Source of the DNA: Pirellulales bacterium
GTDB taxonomy: Bacteria; Planctomycetota; Planctomycetia; Pirellulales; JACPPG01
DNA: 35,195 nt
Assembly: GCA_036490175.1 (NCBI GenBank)
Contig: DASXEJ010000265.1
Span: 1 to 35,195, forward strand
Direction: 5' to 3'
Shown one piece after another: positions 16,975 through 25,172 of the stretch. Made by a program: the position numbers and the translations under genes. Every line of letters begins with the position of its first letter. Within the stretch, counting starts at the first letter, position 1. The notes under the pieces are model-generated. The model saw nothing but the letters and a program-made list of their open reading frames with translations. It had not been told where the DNA came from and did no database searches.

Positions 16975-17676
16975 ATGCTGCGAAGCACCGCGGAGCTAGC
17001 CGGGTTGGCGATACATGCAACGGATGGCAATATCGGCACGCTGACGAACGTTTATTTTGACGATGTCCAGTGGTGCGCGCGGTATTTCGTGGTCGACACC
17101 GGGCACTGGCTGCCGGGTCGCCTGGTATTGGTCTCGCCGGCCGCGGTTAAGAGCGTCGATTTAGAAGGGCGCACGCTGAACGTGCAACTAACAAAAGAAC
17201 AGGTCGAGAAAAGCCCTGGCATCGAATCGCACGAGCCGGTTTCGCGACAGCACGAACAGCGTGTGGCAAAATACTATGGATGGCCAGTTTATTGGCCGGC
17301 CGAGGGGGCGCTGGGGCCCGACGCCGACGATCAAATCACAGGGGACGCCCACCTGCGCAGCGCCAGCGAAGTGCAAGGCTATTACGTCCACGCCAAAGAT
17401 GGCGACCTGGGGCACGTGGCCGACTTTCTGATCGACGACGCGCTATGGGAGATCCGCTACCTGGCCGTCGATACCCGCAAGTGGCTGCCGGGCAAAAAGG
17501 TGCTCGTCGACCCTCGGGCGACCGAAAGTGTCGATTGGGCCAAATCCACCGTACATATCCGGTTGACGAAGGACGAACTCGAACACAGCCCAACGTATGA
17601 TGCCTCCGGCACCAGCGAGGCCGCGGACAAGGCTCATCTCGAGCAGTTCAAACGCTGGCCCACCTACTGGTATTAA
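16975..17676 (+). CDS. Double PRC-barrel domain protein
   Basis: A 233-residue protein with two PRC-barrel units. The first covers about residues 5-80 and the second about 125-205; each has the pattern of a strand with D-G-x-(I/L)-G-(T/H)-(L/V), a W/D segment with (R/I)Y(F/L)VVDT or YLAVDT, and (W/K)LPG. The two copies share the DTxxWLPGxxVLVxP and VDW/L core, so the gene arose by internal duplication. Between and after them are PVYW and PTYWY motifs. PRC-barrel proteins bind RNA or other ligands in ribosome maturation and photosynthetic assembly; stand-alone doubled forms are of unknown use. The ATG at 16975 has GGAG nine bases upstream. Confidence 0.85.
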   Translation: MLRSTAELAGLAIHATDGNIGTLTNVYFDDVQWCARYFVVDTGHWLPGRLVLVSPAAVKSVDLEGRTLNVQLTKEQVEKSPGIESHEPVSRQHEQRVAKYYGWPVYWPAEGALGPDADDQITGDAHLRSASEVQGYYVHAKDGDLGHVADFLIDDALWEIRYLAVDTRKWLPGKKVLVDPRATESVDWAKSTVHIRLTKDELEHSPTYDASGTSEAADKAHLEQFKRWPTYWY

Positions 17677-17975
17677 AGTCGCTTTTGGTACTCCGCCATG
17701 ATTCCAATTCCTTTCAAGTAAACGATTGGGAACGTGCCGGCGACATAATTATTATGATGGTTAGCAGCGCTGTTTATGTTCGGGCGATGTGTTTCTTAAT
17801 CGCGCAGGCTGGTCGATAGCAGGCCAGATGCGACAAGGAGGATTTGACCCAGGGGAAATCTGGAGATTAGGCAAACACGTATGGCACGTGAAATGCGGAA
17901 TTGATCCTTCTACTAACTGCACTGTGTCGGCCGGCTGGCCGTACGCACAGCGCAAATTGCTAGGGAGGCCTGACG
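17677..17975. other. Intergenic region, no gene
   Basis: About 300 bases between the PRC-barrel gene and the exported protein gene. An AT-rich stretch (ATAATTATTAT near 17746) may hold a promoter. GGAGG at 17970 belongs to the next gene. An open frame from 17789 continues out of frame into the next gene and has no recognised domain. I see nothing else. Confidence 0.4.
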
Positions 17976-18902
17976 ATGCATCGAATAATTGCCATTGCGG
18001 TTTCTCTTATGGTGCCAATGGGCTATGTGCCCGGCTTATGGGCCCAAATAAGCCCGTCCGGCTTTCAAGACCCCGCAGGCGCTAATCGCGGGGGAACCGG
18101 CAATCCGCCTAACGCGCCGCTTGCGCCTCTCGGAGGATCGACGCTGCCGCCAGGCGCGCCGGCCATGCCGCGAGAAATAGAAACCAATCCCGCGCTGCGT
18201 CAAGAAGTGCGGCACCCCTTTGGTTCGGCGATCTATCCGCACGCGCGCGGGTACGGTGAGGAAGAGGACCTAGAAACCAAGCCCAAAGATCCCGCAAAAG
18301 GATTCAATTTCAGCGAGCGACAGAATACGGGGCACGACGAGGCTTTTGTGGATAATGCCCATGTCGGCCCCGCTACGGGCAAGCTGGCTTCTGATTGGCG
18401 CTACGCCTTTTTCCAGGGGCGGCATTGGTACTGGATGCCGAACGAAACCTGGAACGTCTGGAATGGTAGCGCCTGGGTCCCGCACCGTTCAGGCATGTTC
18501 GCGGGCCGCGCTTACTTTGGATACGGCACGCAAGTGCGCGGGTACCGCTCGCTACCGCGCGGCTACAACAGCAGCACGTACGGTCAACCGTTAACCCGCT
18601 TGACTCAGCCAGACAGAGAAGGAACTGAGCGAAACGATCGCTACACAGCCCCGCTCGCCGGCACGAGTCGCGCTCTGACGGGAACCTCGGGCGGAGTAAC
18701 TCCGGTGCCGGGCGCCAATGCGCCCAACGCCCGTCGTCCACAGGTGAATCAGGCCGAGGTAGACCGCGCGCTCGCGAACGAATCGTCGCCCCGGACGCTC
18801 ACTGAACAAGAAGTAATCCAAGGCCCGTTCGATATTGAAGAGCCGGAAGACGCGCAGCCGGCGGCCGGCACGCTGCAAACATCTGGCACGGCGACGCCCT
18901 AA
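17976..18902 (+). CDS. Exported hypothetical protein
   Basis: A 308-residue protein with a signal peptide (MHRIIAIAVSLMVPMGYV, cleavage near LWA-Q). The mature region is Pro/Gly/Asn-rich with low-complexity stretches, and a Trp-rich core around residues 145-175 (HWYWMPNETWNVWN followed by WVPHR) resembling the short W-x-W sequence seen in planctomycete wall or surface proteins. A Lys/Glu-rich loop and a Gly/Tyr segment follow. No catalytic motif is visible. The ATG has GGAGG eight bases upstream. Not assigned to a family. Confidence 0.75.
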   Translation: MHRIIAIAVSLMVPMGYVPGLWAQISPSGFQDPAGANRGGTGNPPNAPLAPLGGSTLPPGAPAMPREIETNPALRQEVRHPFGSAIYPHARGYGEEEDLETKPKDPAKGFNFSERQNTGHDEAFVDNAHVGPATGKLASDWRYAFFQGRHWYWMPNETWNVWNGSAWVPHRSGMFAGRAYFGYGTQVRGYRSLPRGYNSSTYGQPLTRLTQPDREGTERNDRYTAPLAGTSRALTGTSGGVTPVPGANAPNARRPQVNQAEVDRALANESSPRTLTEQEVIQGPFDIEEPEDAQPAAGTLQTSGTATP

Positions 18903-19012
18903 TTCAACCCGTGCGTCAACTGCTATGATGGCGTTCTCACCCGTGGGAATGGTCCCAGCAAGGACCGCTCGCGGATGGGAATGCCATTTTTGTTCAGTTA
19001 GGATCCGTCGCG

Positions 19013-20155
19013 ATGAACGATCGCTGGAACGAGCTGCGCCAGGCAATGCCTGTTGCCAAGGAGTGGGCCTATTTCGATCATGCAGCCGTCGCTCCCTTGA
19101 GCGAACCCGCCCACCTGGCCATCACGCAGTGGGCTCAGGACATGACCGACAACGGCGATACGTATTGGCTTAAATGGGCGGCACAATTGGAAGATATCCG
19201 CCGCCGAGGGGCGGCACTTATCGGAGCAGACTCGGCCGAGATAGGGTTGGTGCGCAATACGACTGAAGGCATCAACCTGGTGGCCGAAGGTTTTCCCTGG
19301 CGCGAGGGAGATAACCTGGTCACTCTGGCAGATGAATTTCCGTCCAACCAATATCCCTGGATGAACCTCGCCAGCCGCGGTGTCGAGTGCCGGCGCGTGG
19401 CAACGCACGACGGACGCGTCGAGCTTGACGATATCGAACGCGCTTGCGACGCGCGAACCCGACTGCTGGCGGTTAGTTGGGTCAATTATGCCCATGGCTG
19501 GCGCAACGACCTCGATGCACTGGCCGAGCTTGCGCACGGCCGCGACGTCTTGCTCTTTGTCGATGCGATTCAAGCACTCGGCGTCTTTCCGCTTGACGTG
19601 CGCCGCACGCAGGTCGATTTCCTGGCGGCCGATGGTCACAAGTGGTTGCTGGGGCCCGAGGGGGCTGGGCTGTTCTATCTGCGGCGCGAGCATCTCGATC
19701 TGCTGCGTCCCGTGGGGCTGGGCTGGAACAGTGTCCGGCAGGGCAACGATTACACGCGCATCGAACTGAATGTAAAGCCTACGGCCGCGCGCTATGAAGG
19801 GGGCAGCTACAACATGGCTGGCTTGCTGGGGCTGGGCGCCAGCCTGGAGTTGCTCGGCCGCCACTCGACGGACGATATGGCGGCACGCCTGCTAGCGATT
19901 ACCGACGACGCTTGCGAACGCCTCTCGCGCGCAGGGGCCAAGCTGTGCAGCCACCGCGAACCCGATCGCGCCAGTGGTATCGTGGCCTTTGAATTGCCGG
20001 GCCGAGATTCGCTGGCGACGAAAAAGCAATTGCTCGCCAAAAATGTCGTCGTTAGCTGCCGTGCCGGGCGGCTCCGCATCAGCCCCCACGCCTATACCAA
20101 CGGTGAAGACCTCGACCGCCTGATCGCGGGCCTCAACGACATCGGTCGCACCTAG
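19013..20155 (+). CDS. Class V aminotransferase-fold PLP enzyme (cysteine desulfurase-like)
   Basis: A 380-residue PLP-dependent enzyme of fold type I, class V. Lys210 in DGHKWLLGPEG is the Schiff-base lysine; TTEG (83-86) and DAIQ (184-187) supply the usual phosphate and ring contacts. The C-terminal segment ends SCRAGRLRISPHAYTN, as in the desulfurase-like branch, but I do not see the mobile-loop cysteine motif of true SufS/IscS, so the reaction is open: desulfurase, selenocysteine lyase or another PLP reaction. AGGA lies about nine bases before the ATG. It is convergent with the sigma-factor gene. Confidence 0.86.
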   Translation: MNDRWNELRQAMPVAKEWAYFDHAAVAPLSEPAHLAITQWAQDMTDNGDTYWLKWAAQLEDIRRRGAALIGADSAEIGLVRNTTEGINLVAEGFPWREGDNLVTLADEFPSNQYPWMNLASRGVECRRVATHDGRVELDDIERACDARTRLLAVSWVNYAHGWRNDLDALAELAHGRDVLLFVDAIQALGVFPLDVRRTQVDFLAADGHKWLLGPEGAGLFYLRREHLDLLRPVGLGWNSVRQGNDYTRIELNVKPTAARYEGGSYNMAGLLGLGASLELLGRHSTDDMAARLLAITDDACERLSRAGAKLCSHREPDRASGIVAFELPGRDSLATKKQLLAKNVVVSCRAGRLRISPHAYTNGEDLDRLIAGLNDIGRT

Positions 20156-20186
20156 CACGTGCAGACGGGGCCCGGTCGTCGTCGAG

Positions 20187-21605
20187 TTACTGCTCCGACT
20201 TTGCTGATTGGGTGACCGCGGCCCGGATCATCCAATCCCCACCAAACGTTGGTTTCTTGGCGTCTTTACTCGGCAAGCCCACGAGCGAATGCTCGCCGCC
20301 AGTGCTAGTGTCGTAACTGACGTAGATCCCCTTGGTGGCCTCGGCGTTGAAATCGGCGACGATCCAGAACGACCGTGCCACCTCGACGGGTTTGTTGAAC
20401 TTCAATTCCACCCATTTGGCCTCGCCGCGCTCGAACCGTGCATACGGAGCCAGTTCCGTATGTAGAATTTGCTTTCGGTCATCGGCCAGGACATAAATCT
20501 TGAAGTCCTCCGTCGGTGCCTGGGGACGGCCATAGCGTGCGCCGTGTAGTTCGATGCCTGTCAGCAGCATATTGTCCGCCGGGGCGGCGAAGCGAATCAT
20601 TTCCCCAGCGCCGGCAATGCTCTTTTTGCCGTCCGGTGCTCCGTCACCATAGGCGAGTACGGTCGGTTCATTACCGCCGGCTGCCGGTTCCTTGGCTGTT
20701 GGAAGCGGCAGCTGGGCCGCGGCCACTGATGTGGCATCAACGGGCAATCCTACCGTGGCAACACGGTCTTCCAGCGCCGAGGACACCGTTGTTCGTGTGG
20801 GGAAACCCCATGCCAGCGCGGCTGCGCAGCCGGCAATCGATACAACTTCGATCATGTTTATCATGCGTCGGATCTCCGGTCTGGCAATCTTGCTAACGCT
20901 GGCAGGCGAATTCACGTTTACCGCATGCATCGCGGTCGCTATATCGGTCCCTTGACAGACATGGGCCAGAAGCGCAGCGGGCAATTGCTCACTCTGAATC
21001 GCTTCCAGGGCCAGGCCCGCCACGGGCATGCGGTCTACGCCACGCATCTTTAACCGCGCTCGCAATTCACGTCGGGCCCTTTGCAAGCGTCCCTTGAGCG
21101 CAGTTGGACTCAGCTCAAGCGCCCTGCAGATCTGCGCAGAGGACTGCTCTAACAGGTAACGCATTACAAGCGGATCGCGATACTTGGGCGGTAGGTGGTT
21201 CAATTCGTCGTATAAAATCTCGGTTTCATACACGTCGGCAATGGTGGCCGAGCGTTCGCAATCAACAACGACCTCGCGCTCGAGCGCGCACTCGCGGCGG
21301 CGCAAATATCGTCGCCGCAAACGCATGCTGATTCGGAACGCGGCACCGTAGAGCCAGCTCCCCACGGAATTTGCCTGGCGAATCCGATCCGCCTTTTCCG
21401 TAAACGTCAAAAACGTTGCTTGAAAGGCGTCCTCAGCATCGTGTCGCTGTCGCGTCAGGCGCGAACAGACCTGCCAAACCAGCGGACCGTGTCTCTCGAC
21501 GAGCGCGCAGAACGATTGCTGGTCCCGTGATTCGACAAAACGCGTCAACAGTTCACGGTCTGCAACAAGCGGGACACTGGCGGTTGTAAAGCCGGTATCT
21601 AACAT
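20187..21605 (-). CDS. ECF sigma factor with membrane anchor and extracytoplasmic C-domain
   Basis: A 472-residue protein. Residues about 15-95 are sigma region 2 (LLTRFVESRDQQSFCALVER; then RHDAEDAFQATFLTF and SVGSWLYGAAFRISM), and about 130-185 region 4 (LPPKYRDPLVMRYLLEQSSA, with the DNA-binding SPTALKGRLQRARREL). A single hydrophobic segment at about 250-268 (IEVVSIAGCAAALAWGF) looks like a membrane anchor. A Gly/Ala/Pro-rich link follows, then a beta-rich domain of about 140 residues (IELHGARYGRPQAP; YVLADDRKQIL; WVELKFNKPVEVARSFWIVADF; KGIYVSYDTSTGGEHSL). The fused domain recurs in planctomycete sigma factors and membrane proteins; its ligand is unknown. AGGGG precedes ATG 21605. Confidence 0.88.
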   Translation of the reverse strand: MLDTGFTTASVPLVADRELLTRFVESRDQQSFCALVERHGPLVWQVCSRLTRQRHDAEDAFQATFLTFTEKADRIRQANSVGSWLYGAAFRISMRLRRRYLRRRECALEREVVVDCERSATIADVYETEILYDELNHLPPKYRDPLVMRYLLEQSSAQICRALELSPTALKGRLQRARRELRARLKMRGVDRMPVAGLALEAIQSEQLPAALLAHVCQGTDIATAMHAVNVNSPASVSKIARPEIRRMINMIEVVSIAGCAAALAWGFPTRTTVSSALEDRVATVGLPVDATSVAAAQLPLPTAKEPAAGGNEPTVLAYGDGAPDGKKSIAGAGEMIRFAAPADNMLLTGIELHGARYGRPQAPTEDFKIYVLADDRKQILHTELAPYARFERGEAKWVELKFNKPVEVARSFWIVADFNAEATKGIYVSYDTSTGGEHSLVGLPSKDAKKPTFGGDWMIRAAVTQSAKSEQ

Positions 21606-21707
21606 GATCTACCCCTATAGTGCCGCAAGCAGGCACGGAGGAACGAAAATCCGTGAAGATTTTACACGAGAACCGGACCGCCAGAAGCAGTTCCAAACCG
21701 ACGCAGG

Positions 21708-22574
21708 TCAGAATTCGATCGTGGCGGCGTCGAAGACGGGGCCTTCCACGCAGGTACGGCGGTAGTCCCAATTGCCGGCCTCGTCGCGCACTTTGGCGAC
21801 GCAGCTAAAGCAGATACCGATGCCGCAAGCCATCGGTGATTCGAGCGAGACTTCGCAAGGGATGGTCGCTACGGCGGCGATTTTCGCCACGGCGTGCATC
21901 ATCGGCTCGGGCCCGCAACAGACGATATGCGATGGCGGCGTGGGGCCATTGATCTCTTGACGCAACAGGTCGGTCACCAGACCATGATGCCCGGTCGAAC
22001 CGTCATCGGTGCTGGTGAGCACGCGGACTCCGAGTGAGGCGAAGTCGGCCACCCCGGCCAGGTATTCTTGGCTGCGCGCCCCATAGCATAGCGTGACCTG
22101 TTTTGCGGCCGCGGCACGCGGCACGGTGCCGAACACGCGCTTCCCCAGATACTCTCGCGCCAATGCCATAAAGGGCGTCTGTCCAATGCCGCCCGCCACC
22201 ATCATCAGGTGATCGGTCGCGCGCGGGGCAAAGCCATTTCCCAGCGGGCCCCAGGTATCCAGTTTCTGCCCAGGTACGGCTTGTGCTAACCGAGAAGTGA
22301 ACTTGCCCACAACGAGGTAAACGACGTCGAGTCCCGTTGGTGCGCCATAGGCATCAACCACGGTGTCGTACAGCGCCAGCGGTCGCCCCAGCAGCGGATC
22401 GTTGCAGCCTGCCAGGCGCATCATCAGAAACTGGCCCGGCACGATGCGTTGGGCGATTTCAGGACAGTCGAACCGCACGCGAAACGTGTCGCGGGCGAGC
22501 CGCACATTCTCACGTACCACGACCGTGCGCGAGACAGCATGGTCGGCAAAGCAGGTCGCATCCGTGAGGCCCAT
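21708..22574 (-). CDS. pyrK: Dihydroorotate dehydrogenase electron-transfer subunit (PyrK-like)
   Basis: PyrK carries electrons from the FMN dihydroorotate dehydrogenase PyrD(B) to NAD via FAD and a 2Fe-2S cluster, in pyrimidine synthesis. The 288-residue protein has the FAD-binding RPLALYD (64-70), the nucleotide-binding GGIGQTP (128-134), and the four cluster cysteines 250, 255, 258 and 275 (ESPMACGIGICFSC, RRTCVEGPV). It starts at 22574, where the ATG overlaps the rluB stop by one base, so translation is coupled. The partner pyrD is not in the window. The pairing with an rRNA modification gene is not functionally obvious. Confidence 0.92.
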   Translation of the reverse strand: MGLTDATCFADHAVSRTVVVRENVRLARDTFRVRFDCPEIAQRIVPGQFLMMRLAGCNDPLLGRPLALYDTVVDAYGAPTGLDVVYLVVGKFTSRLAQAVPGQKLDTWGPLGNGFAPRATDHLMMVAGGIGQTPFMALAREYLGKRVFGTVPRAAAAKQVTLCYGARSQEYLAGVADFASLGVRVLTSTDDGSTGHHGLVTDLLRQEINGPTPPSHIVCCGPEPMMHAVAKIAAVATIPCEVSLESPMACGIGICFSCVAKVRDEAGNWDYRRTCVEGPVFDAATIEF

Positions 22575-23863
22575 CAGCCGCGGCGTCCTTTGCGCTTGTG
22601 CCGGACGATCGTGCCGGCAGGCTTGCTGCCGCTCCGCCCTTCGCGCGGGGGCTTCTTATGGCCCGATTCTGCAACACCTCCGCGCGGCGGCCTTTTGCCG
22701 ACGGCGGGCGTTGCGCCGTCGCGAGATTTTACTTTTTCGACTCGCCCTCGATCCGTGCGCGTTCTGCCCGTCGATGGCCTCTCAGAGGGCGCCCGATCGC
22801 TTCGGGAGCCGTCCGACGGTTTTCTTCCGAGCGCTATCTTGCCGATCGGCAGCTTTGCAACCGGCGTCTCGCCAATGACGGTTCCTTGGCGAACCGATTG
22901 CGGCAACGGCCTTTCGACCTCGCGGGCACGCTCTTTGGCGACCGGCGGCTTTTGTTCCACTGGCGCCGCGTCCGTGGCCGGCCGCGGCCGACTTGGTGCG
23001 GGCCCTTTCGTAGACGGCTTGCTAGCGCGGGCCAGACGGTTGCGTCGATGATCGCGCAGCCCCTTCACTTCGTCAGATGTCAAACGTCGGCTTTCGCCTG
23101 CAGCTAGTTCGCCCAGGCGGACATTGCCGATCGCGATGCGTTTGAGCCGCAGCACCTTGTGCCCAACCTTGGCCAACACGCGGCGGATCTCGCGGTTCTT
23201 GCCTTCGCTGAGCACGATTTCGAGCAATGCGCTTTGCTTCAAAGTCTTCTTGACGCGGGCGCCCGTGACGCGAGCCACTCCTTCGGCCAGATAGACTCCG
23301 CGGCGCAGCGTGGCGAGGACTTCCAAGTCGGGCGTGCCGGCCACCAGCACGTGATACGTCTTCTCGACTTCGTAGCGCGGATGAGCCAGCCGATTGGCCA
23401 ATTCGCCATCGTTGGTGAGCAATATCAGCCCCTCGCTCGACATATCGAGCCGCCCAACGGCAAATAGCCGCTCGCTGACGTGGGGCAACAGATCGATCAC
23501 CCGTGGCCGACCTGATGGATCGAAGTTGGTCGACACAACGCCCTGCGGCTTGTTGACGATGAAGTACGCCAATCGTGTGCCCGCAAGCGCCGTGCCGTCG
23601 ACTGAAACGCGCGCATGTGGCGCAACTTTGGTGCCAAGTTCGACGACGGTCTTGCCGTCGATCTCGACGCGTCCACTGGTGATCAACTCTTCGCACTGTC
23701 GGCGGCTGCCAACCCCTGCACGAGCCATGAATTTTTGCAACCGCACTGCGCCGCCGGGCGCCTCGCCCTCTGGTTTGCGGGACGCATCAGCCCCTTTCCG
23801 CTCTGCCCGTTTGCGCGGGCTTGCAGGGGAGCGATCTTTTTGGGGGGCGCGAACTCGCTTCAT
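22574..23863 (-). CDS. rluB: 23S rRNA pseudouridine synthase, RluB/RsuA family
   Basis: A 429-residue pseudouridine synthase. Residues 41-88 form an S4 RNA-binding domain (RLQKFMARAGVGSRRQCEEL), and the catalytic domain follows with Asp140 in GRLDMSSEGLILLTNDGEL and the KNREIRR motif at 222-228. The N-terminus (about 40 residues) and, unusually, the C-terminus from about 270 to 429 are Arg/Lys/Ser/Pro-rich and predicted disordered. Members of this family modify a 23S rRNA uridine; the exact site and RluB versus RsuA/RluE naming are inferred. It is the first gene of a coupled pair with pyrK. Confidence 0.92.
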   Translation of the reverse strand: MKRVRAPQKDRSPASPRKRAERKGADASRKPEGEAPGGAVRLQKFMARAGVGSRRQCEELITSGRVEIDGKTVVELGTKVAPHARVSVDGTALAGTRLAYFIVNKPQGVVSTNFDPSGRPRVIDLLPHVSERLFAVGRLDMSSEGLILLTNDGELANRLAHPRYEVEKTYHVLVAGTPDLEVLATLRRGVYLAEGVARVTGARVKKTLKQSALLEIVLSEGKNREIRRVLAKVGHKVLRLKRIAIGNVRLGELAAGESRRLTSDEVKGLRDHRRNRLARASKPSTKGPAPSRPRPATDAAPVEQKPPVAKERAREVERPLPQSVRQGTVIGETPVAKLPIGKIALGRKPSDGSRSDRAPSERPSTGRTRTDRGRVEKVKSRDGATPAVGKRPPRGGVAESGHKKPPREGRSGSKPAGTIVRHKRKGRRG

Positions 23864-24006
23864 TCCAGGCAGCTCCGGCGTACCGCGGCCAATAAACTAT
23901 GGCGGCGTGGAGCGTCTAGCATACCTCAGATGACGCCCCAGCGGCAGCACCCCGGATGCGCGCGACAGGGGCGATTTCGGTGCTCAACGCTGCTTGGAGA
24001 TGGAGA

Positions 24007-24294
24007 TTACGGCCCCGAGGCCTGCCAACGATCGGGTGCCATGCCGGCGCCGGTTGCCGGGCTGATCGAACGGATCGCGCGGTCGGCTTCCGGCGGAGGA
24101 TTGAGGTAATCGCGCGGTCGCGCGCTGCCGTCGTCGTGCAATGTCGTGGAGTCCGGATAGGGATCGAACCGTTGGGCGCGCGTCCGCTGTGTGCGAGCCG
24201 TGCCCGGCGTGAACCAATCCGGTCCAGCGATATCAGAACAGCCCGCAAGCGCAACAAGCAAAGGCACAGTGAAAACTGCGACACCATAAGCCAC
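24007..24294 (-). CDS. Small lipoprotein with DPYP/PPPEA motif
   Basis: A 95-residue lipoprotein. I start it at GTG 24294, nine bases after GGAGG, because this frame gives a signal with lipobox VALAGC (Cys at about residue 18). The mature part contains AQRFDPYP, an 11-residue spacer, RPRDYLN and PPPEADRA. The same spacing occurs in the next upstream gene. The Pro-rich body suggests an extended, surface-exposed protein. No fold is recognised. It precedes rluB by 143 bases. An alternative ATG out of frame at about 24287 lacks the lipobox. Confidence 0.65.
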   Translation of the reverse strand: MAYGVAVFTVPLLVALAGCSDIAGPDWFTPGTARTQRTRAQRFDPYPDSTTLHDDGSARPRDYLNPPPEADRAIRSISPATGAGMAPDRWQASGP

Positions 24295-24571
24295 AGGGCA
24301 ATTCCTCCGTGGAATGCATCTCGCCCGAACGGGCACGTACGAGACTCTACCCAATCGGGTGCCATCGCGCGCTCGACTGCGCGGCGGAGCTTGACCCAAC
24401 GAGCGTGGGGCGCCGGCAAGCGATTAGGCGCGGCGGATTATAGGCGCAGCAGGCGCGCTAATGGAAGGCGAAACCAAGCCCGCTAGCAGGCGAGGTGCTA
24501 TCGCCGTCAACGACTGCGACGTGCGCAATGCCAAGCAAGAGGACTCTGCAGTCGATGGTCTGCCCCCCTTG

Positions 24572-24961
24572 CTATTCCGCAGGCTGCACAACCTCGGGGG
24601 TCGCCGGAGCCTGCACCACCGGCGCCGTGCGGCGCGACGATGGAAGCCGCTTGCGAATGTTTGGATAATCGACCGGGGCTGAAGAACGCAACCAAGGAGC
24701 CGAACGCGGAAATGTGCCCGGGTTTGGGTAGCGCCCGCGCGTGGCTTCCGGAGGTGGATCGAAGAACCCGCGTGGACGCGTGCTATCGGTCGGTGTGCCC
24801 ACGCCCGGTAGCGGGTAAGGATCCCAGATTTGGGCGTCGGCAATTTGCGCGCGAGGCGGGGGGGGATCGAAAAGGCGCGGCATTTGGATGTTGCCCGCCA
24901 AAGTTTGCGCTGCCGTCAAAGTTACCAGGATCGCAACCACCGGCCCCGAGATGCGACGCAT
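24572..24961 (-). CDS. Small exported protein with DPYP/PPPEA motif (paralogue of the 24007 gene)
   Basis: A 129-residue protein with a signal peptide from MRRISGPVVAILVTLTAAQT and a likely cleavage after TLA. The body contains AQIWDPYP, an 11-residue spacer, RPRGFFD and PPPEATR, matching the downstream lipoprotein without a gap over about 49 residues (some 19 identities by my count). It has no lipobox cysteine. The Pro-rich tail ends in VVQAPATPEVVQPAE. GGGAGA lies eight bases before ATG 24961; an in-frame extension to 25117 is not supported. Likely a duplicated surface protein of unknown use. Confidence 0.68.
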   Translation of the reverse strand: MRRISGPVVAILVTLTAAQTLAGNIQMPRLFDPPPPRAQIADAQIWDPYPLPGVGTPTDSTRPRGFFDPPPEATRGRYPNPGTFPRSAPWLRSSAPVDYPNIRKRLPSSRRTAPVVQAPATPEVVQPAE

Positions 24962-25172
24962 CGATTTCTCTCCCGGCACTTTCGTGCAGCTAGCAAGAAT
25001 GGGAGCCGCTTTTGCGGCAATAAGTGCCCCTCGCGCGGGCGGCACGTAGGATTCTTCGGCCGACACGGACGCCAGACAAGCACTGGTCTCTAGGGACAGC
25101 ATCGACGCCCCTTGCAACCCGGCTTGAAGAACCAGGACCGTGAATTACCGGCACATTCCTTGGACCAGGCAT

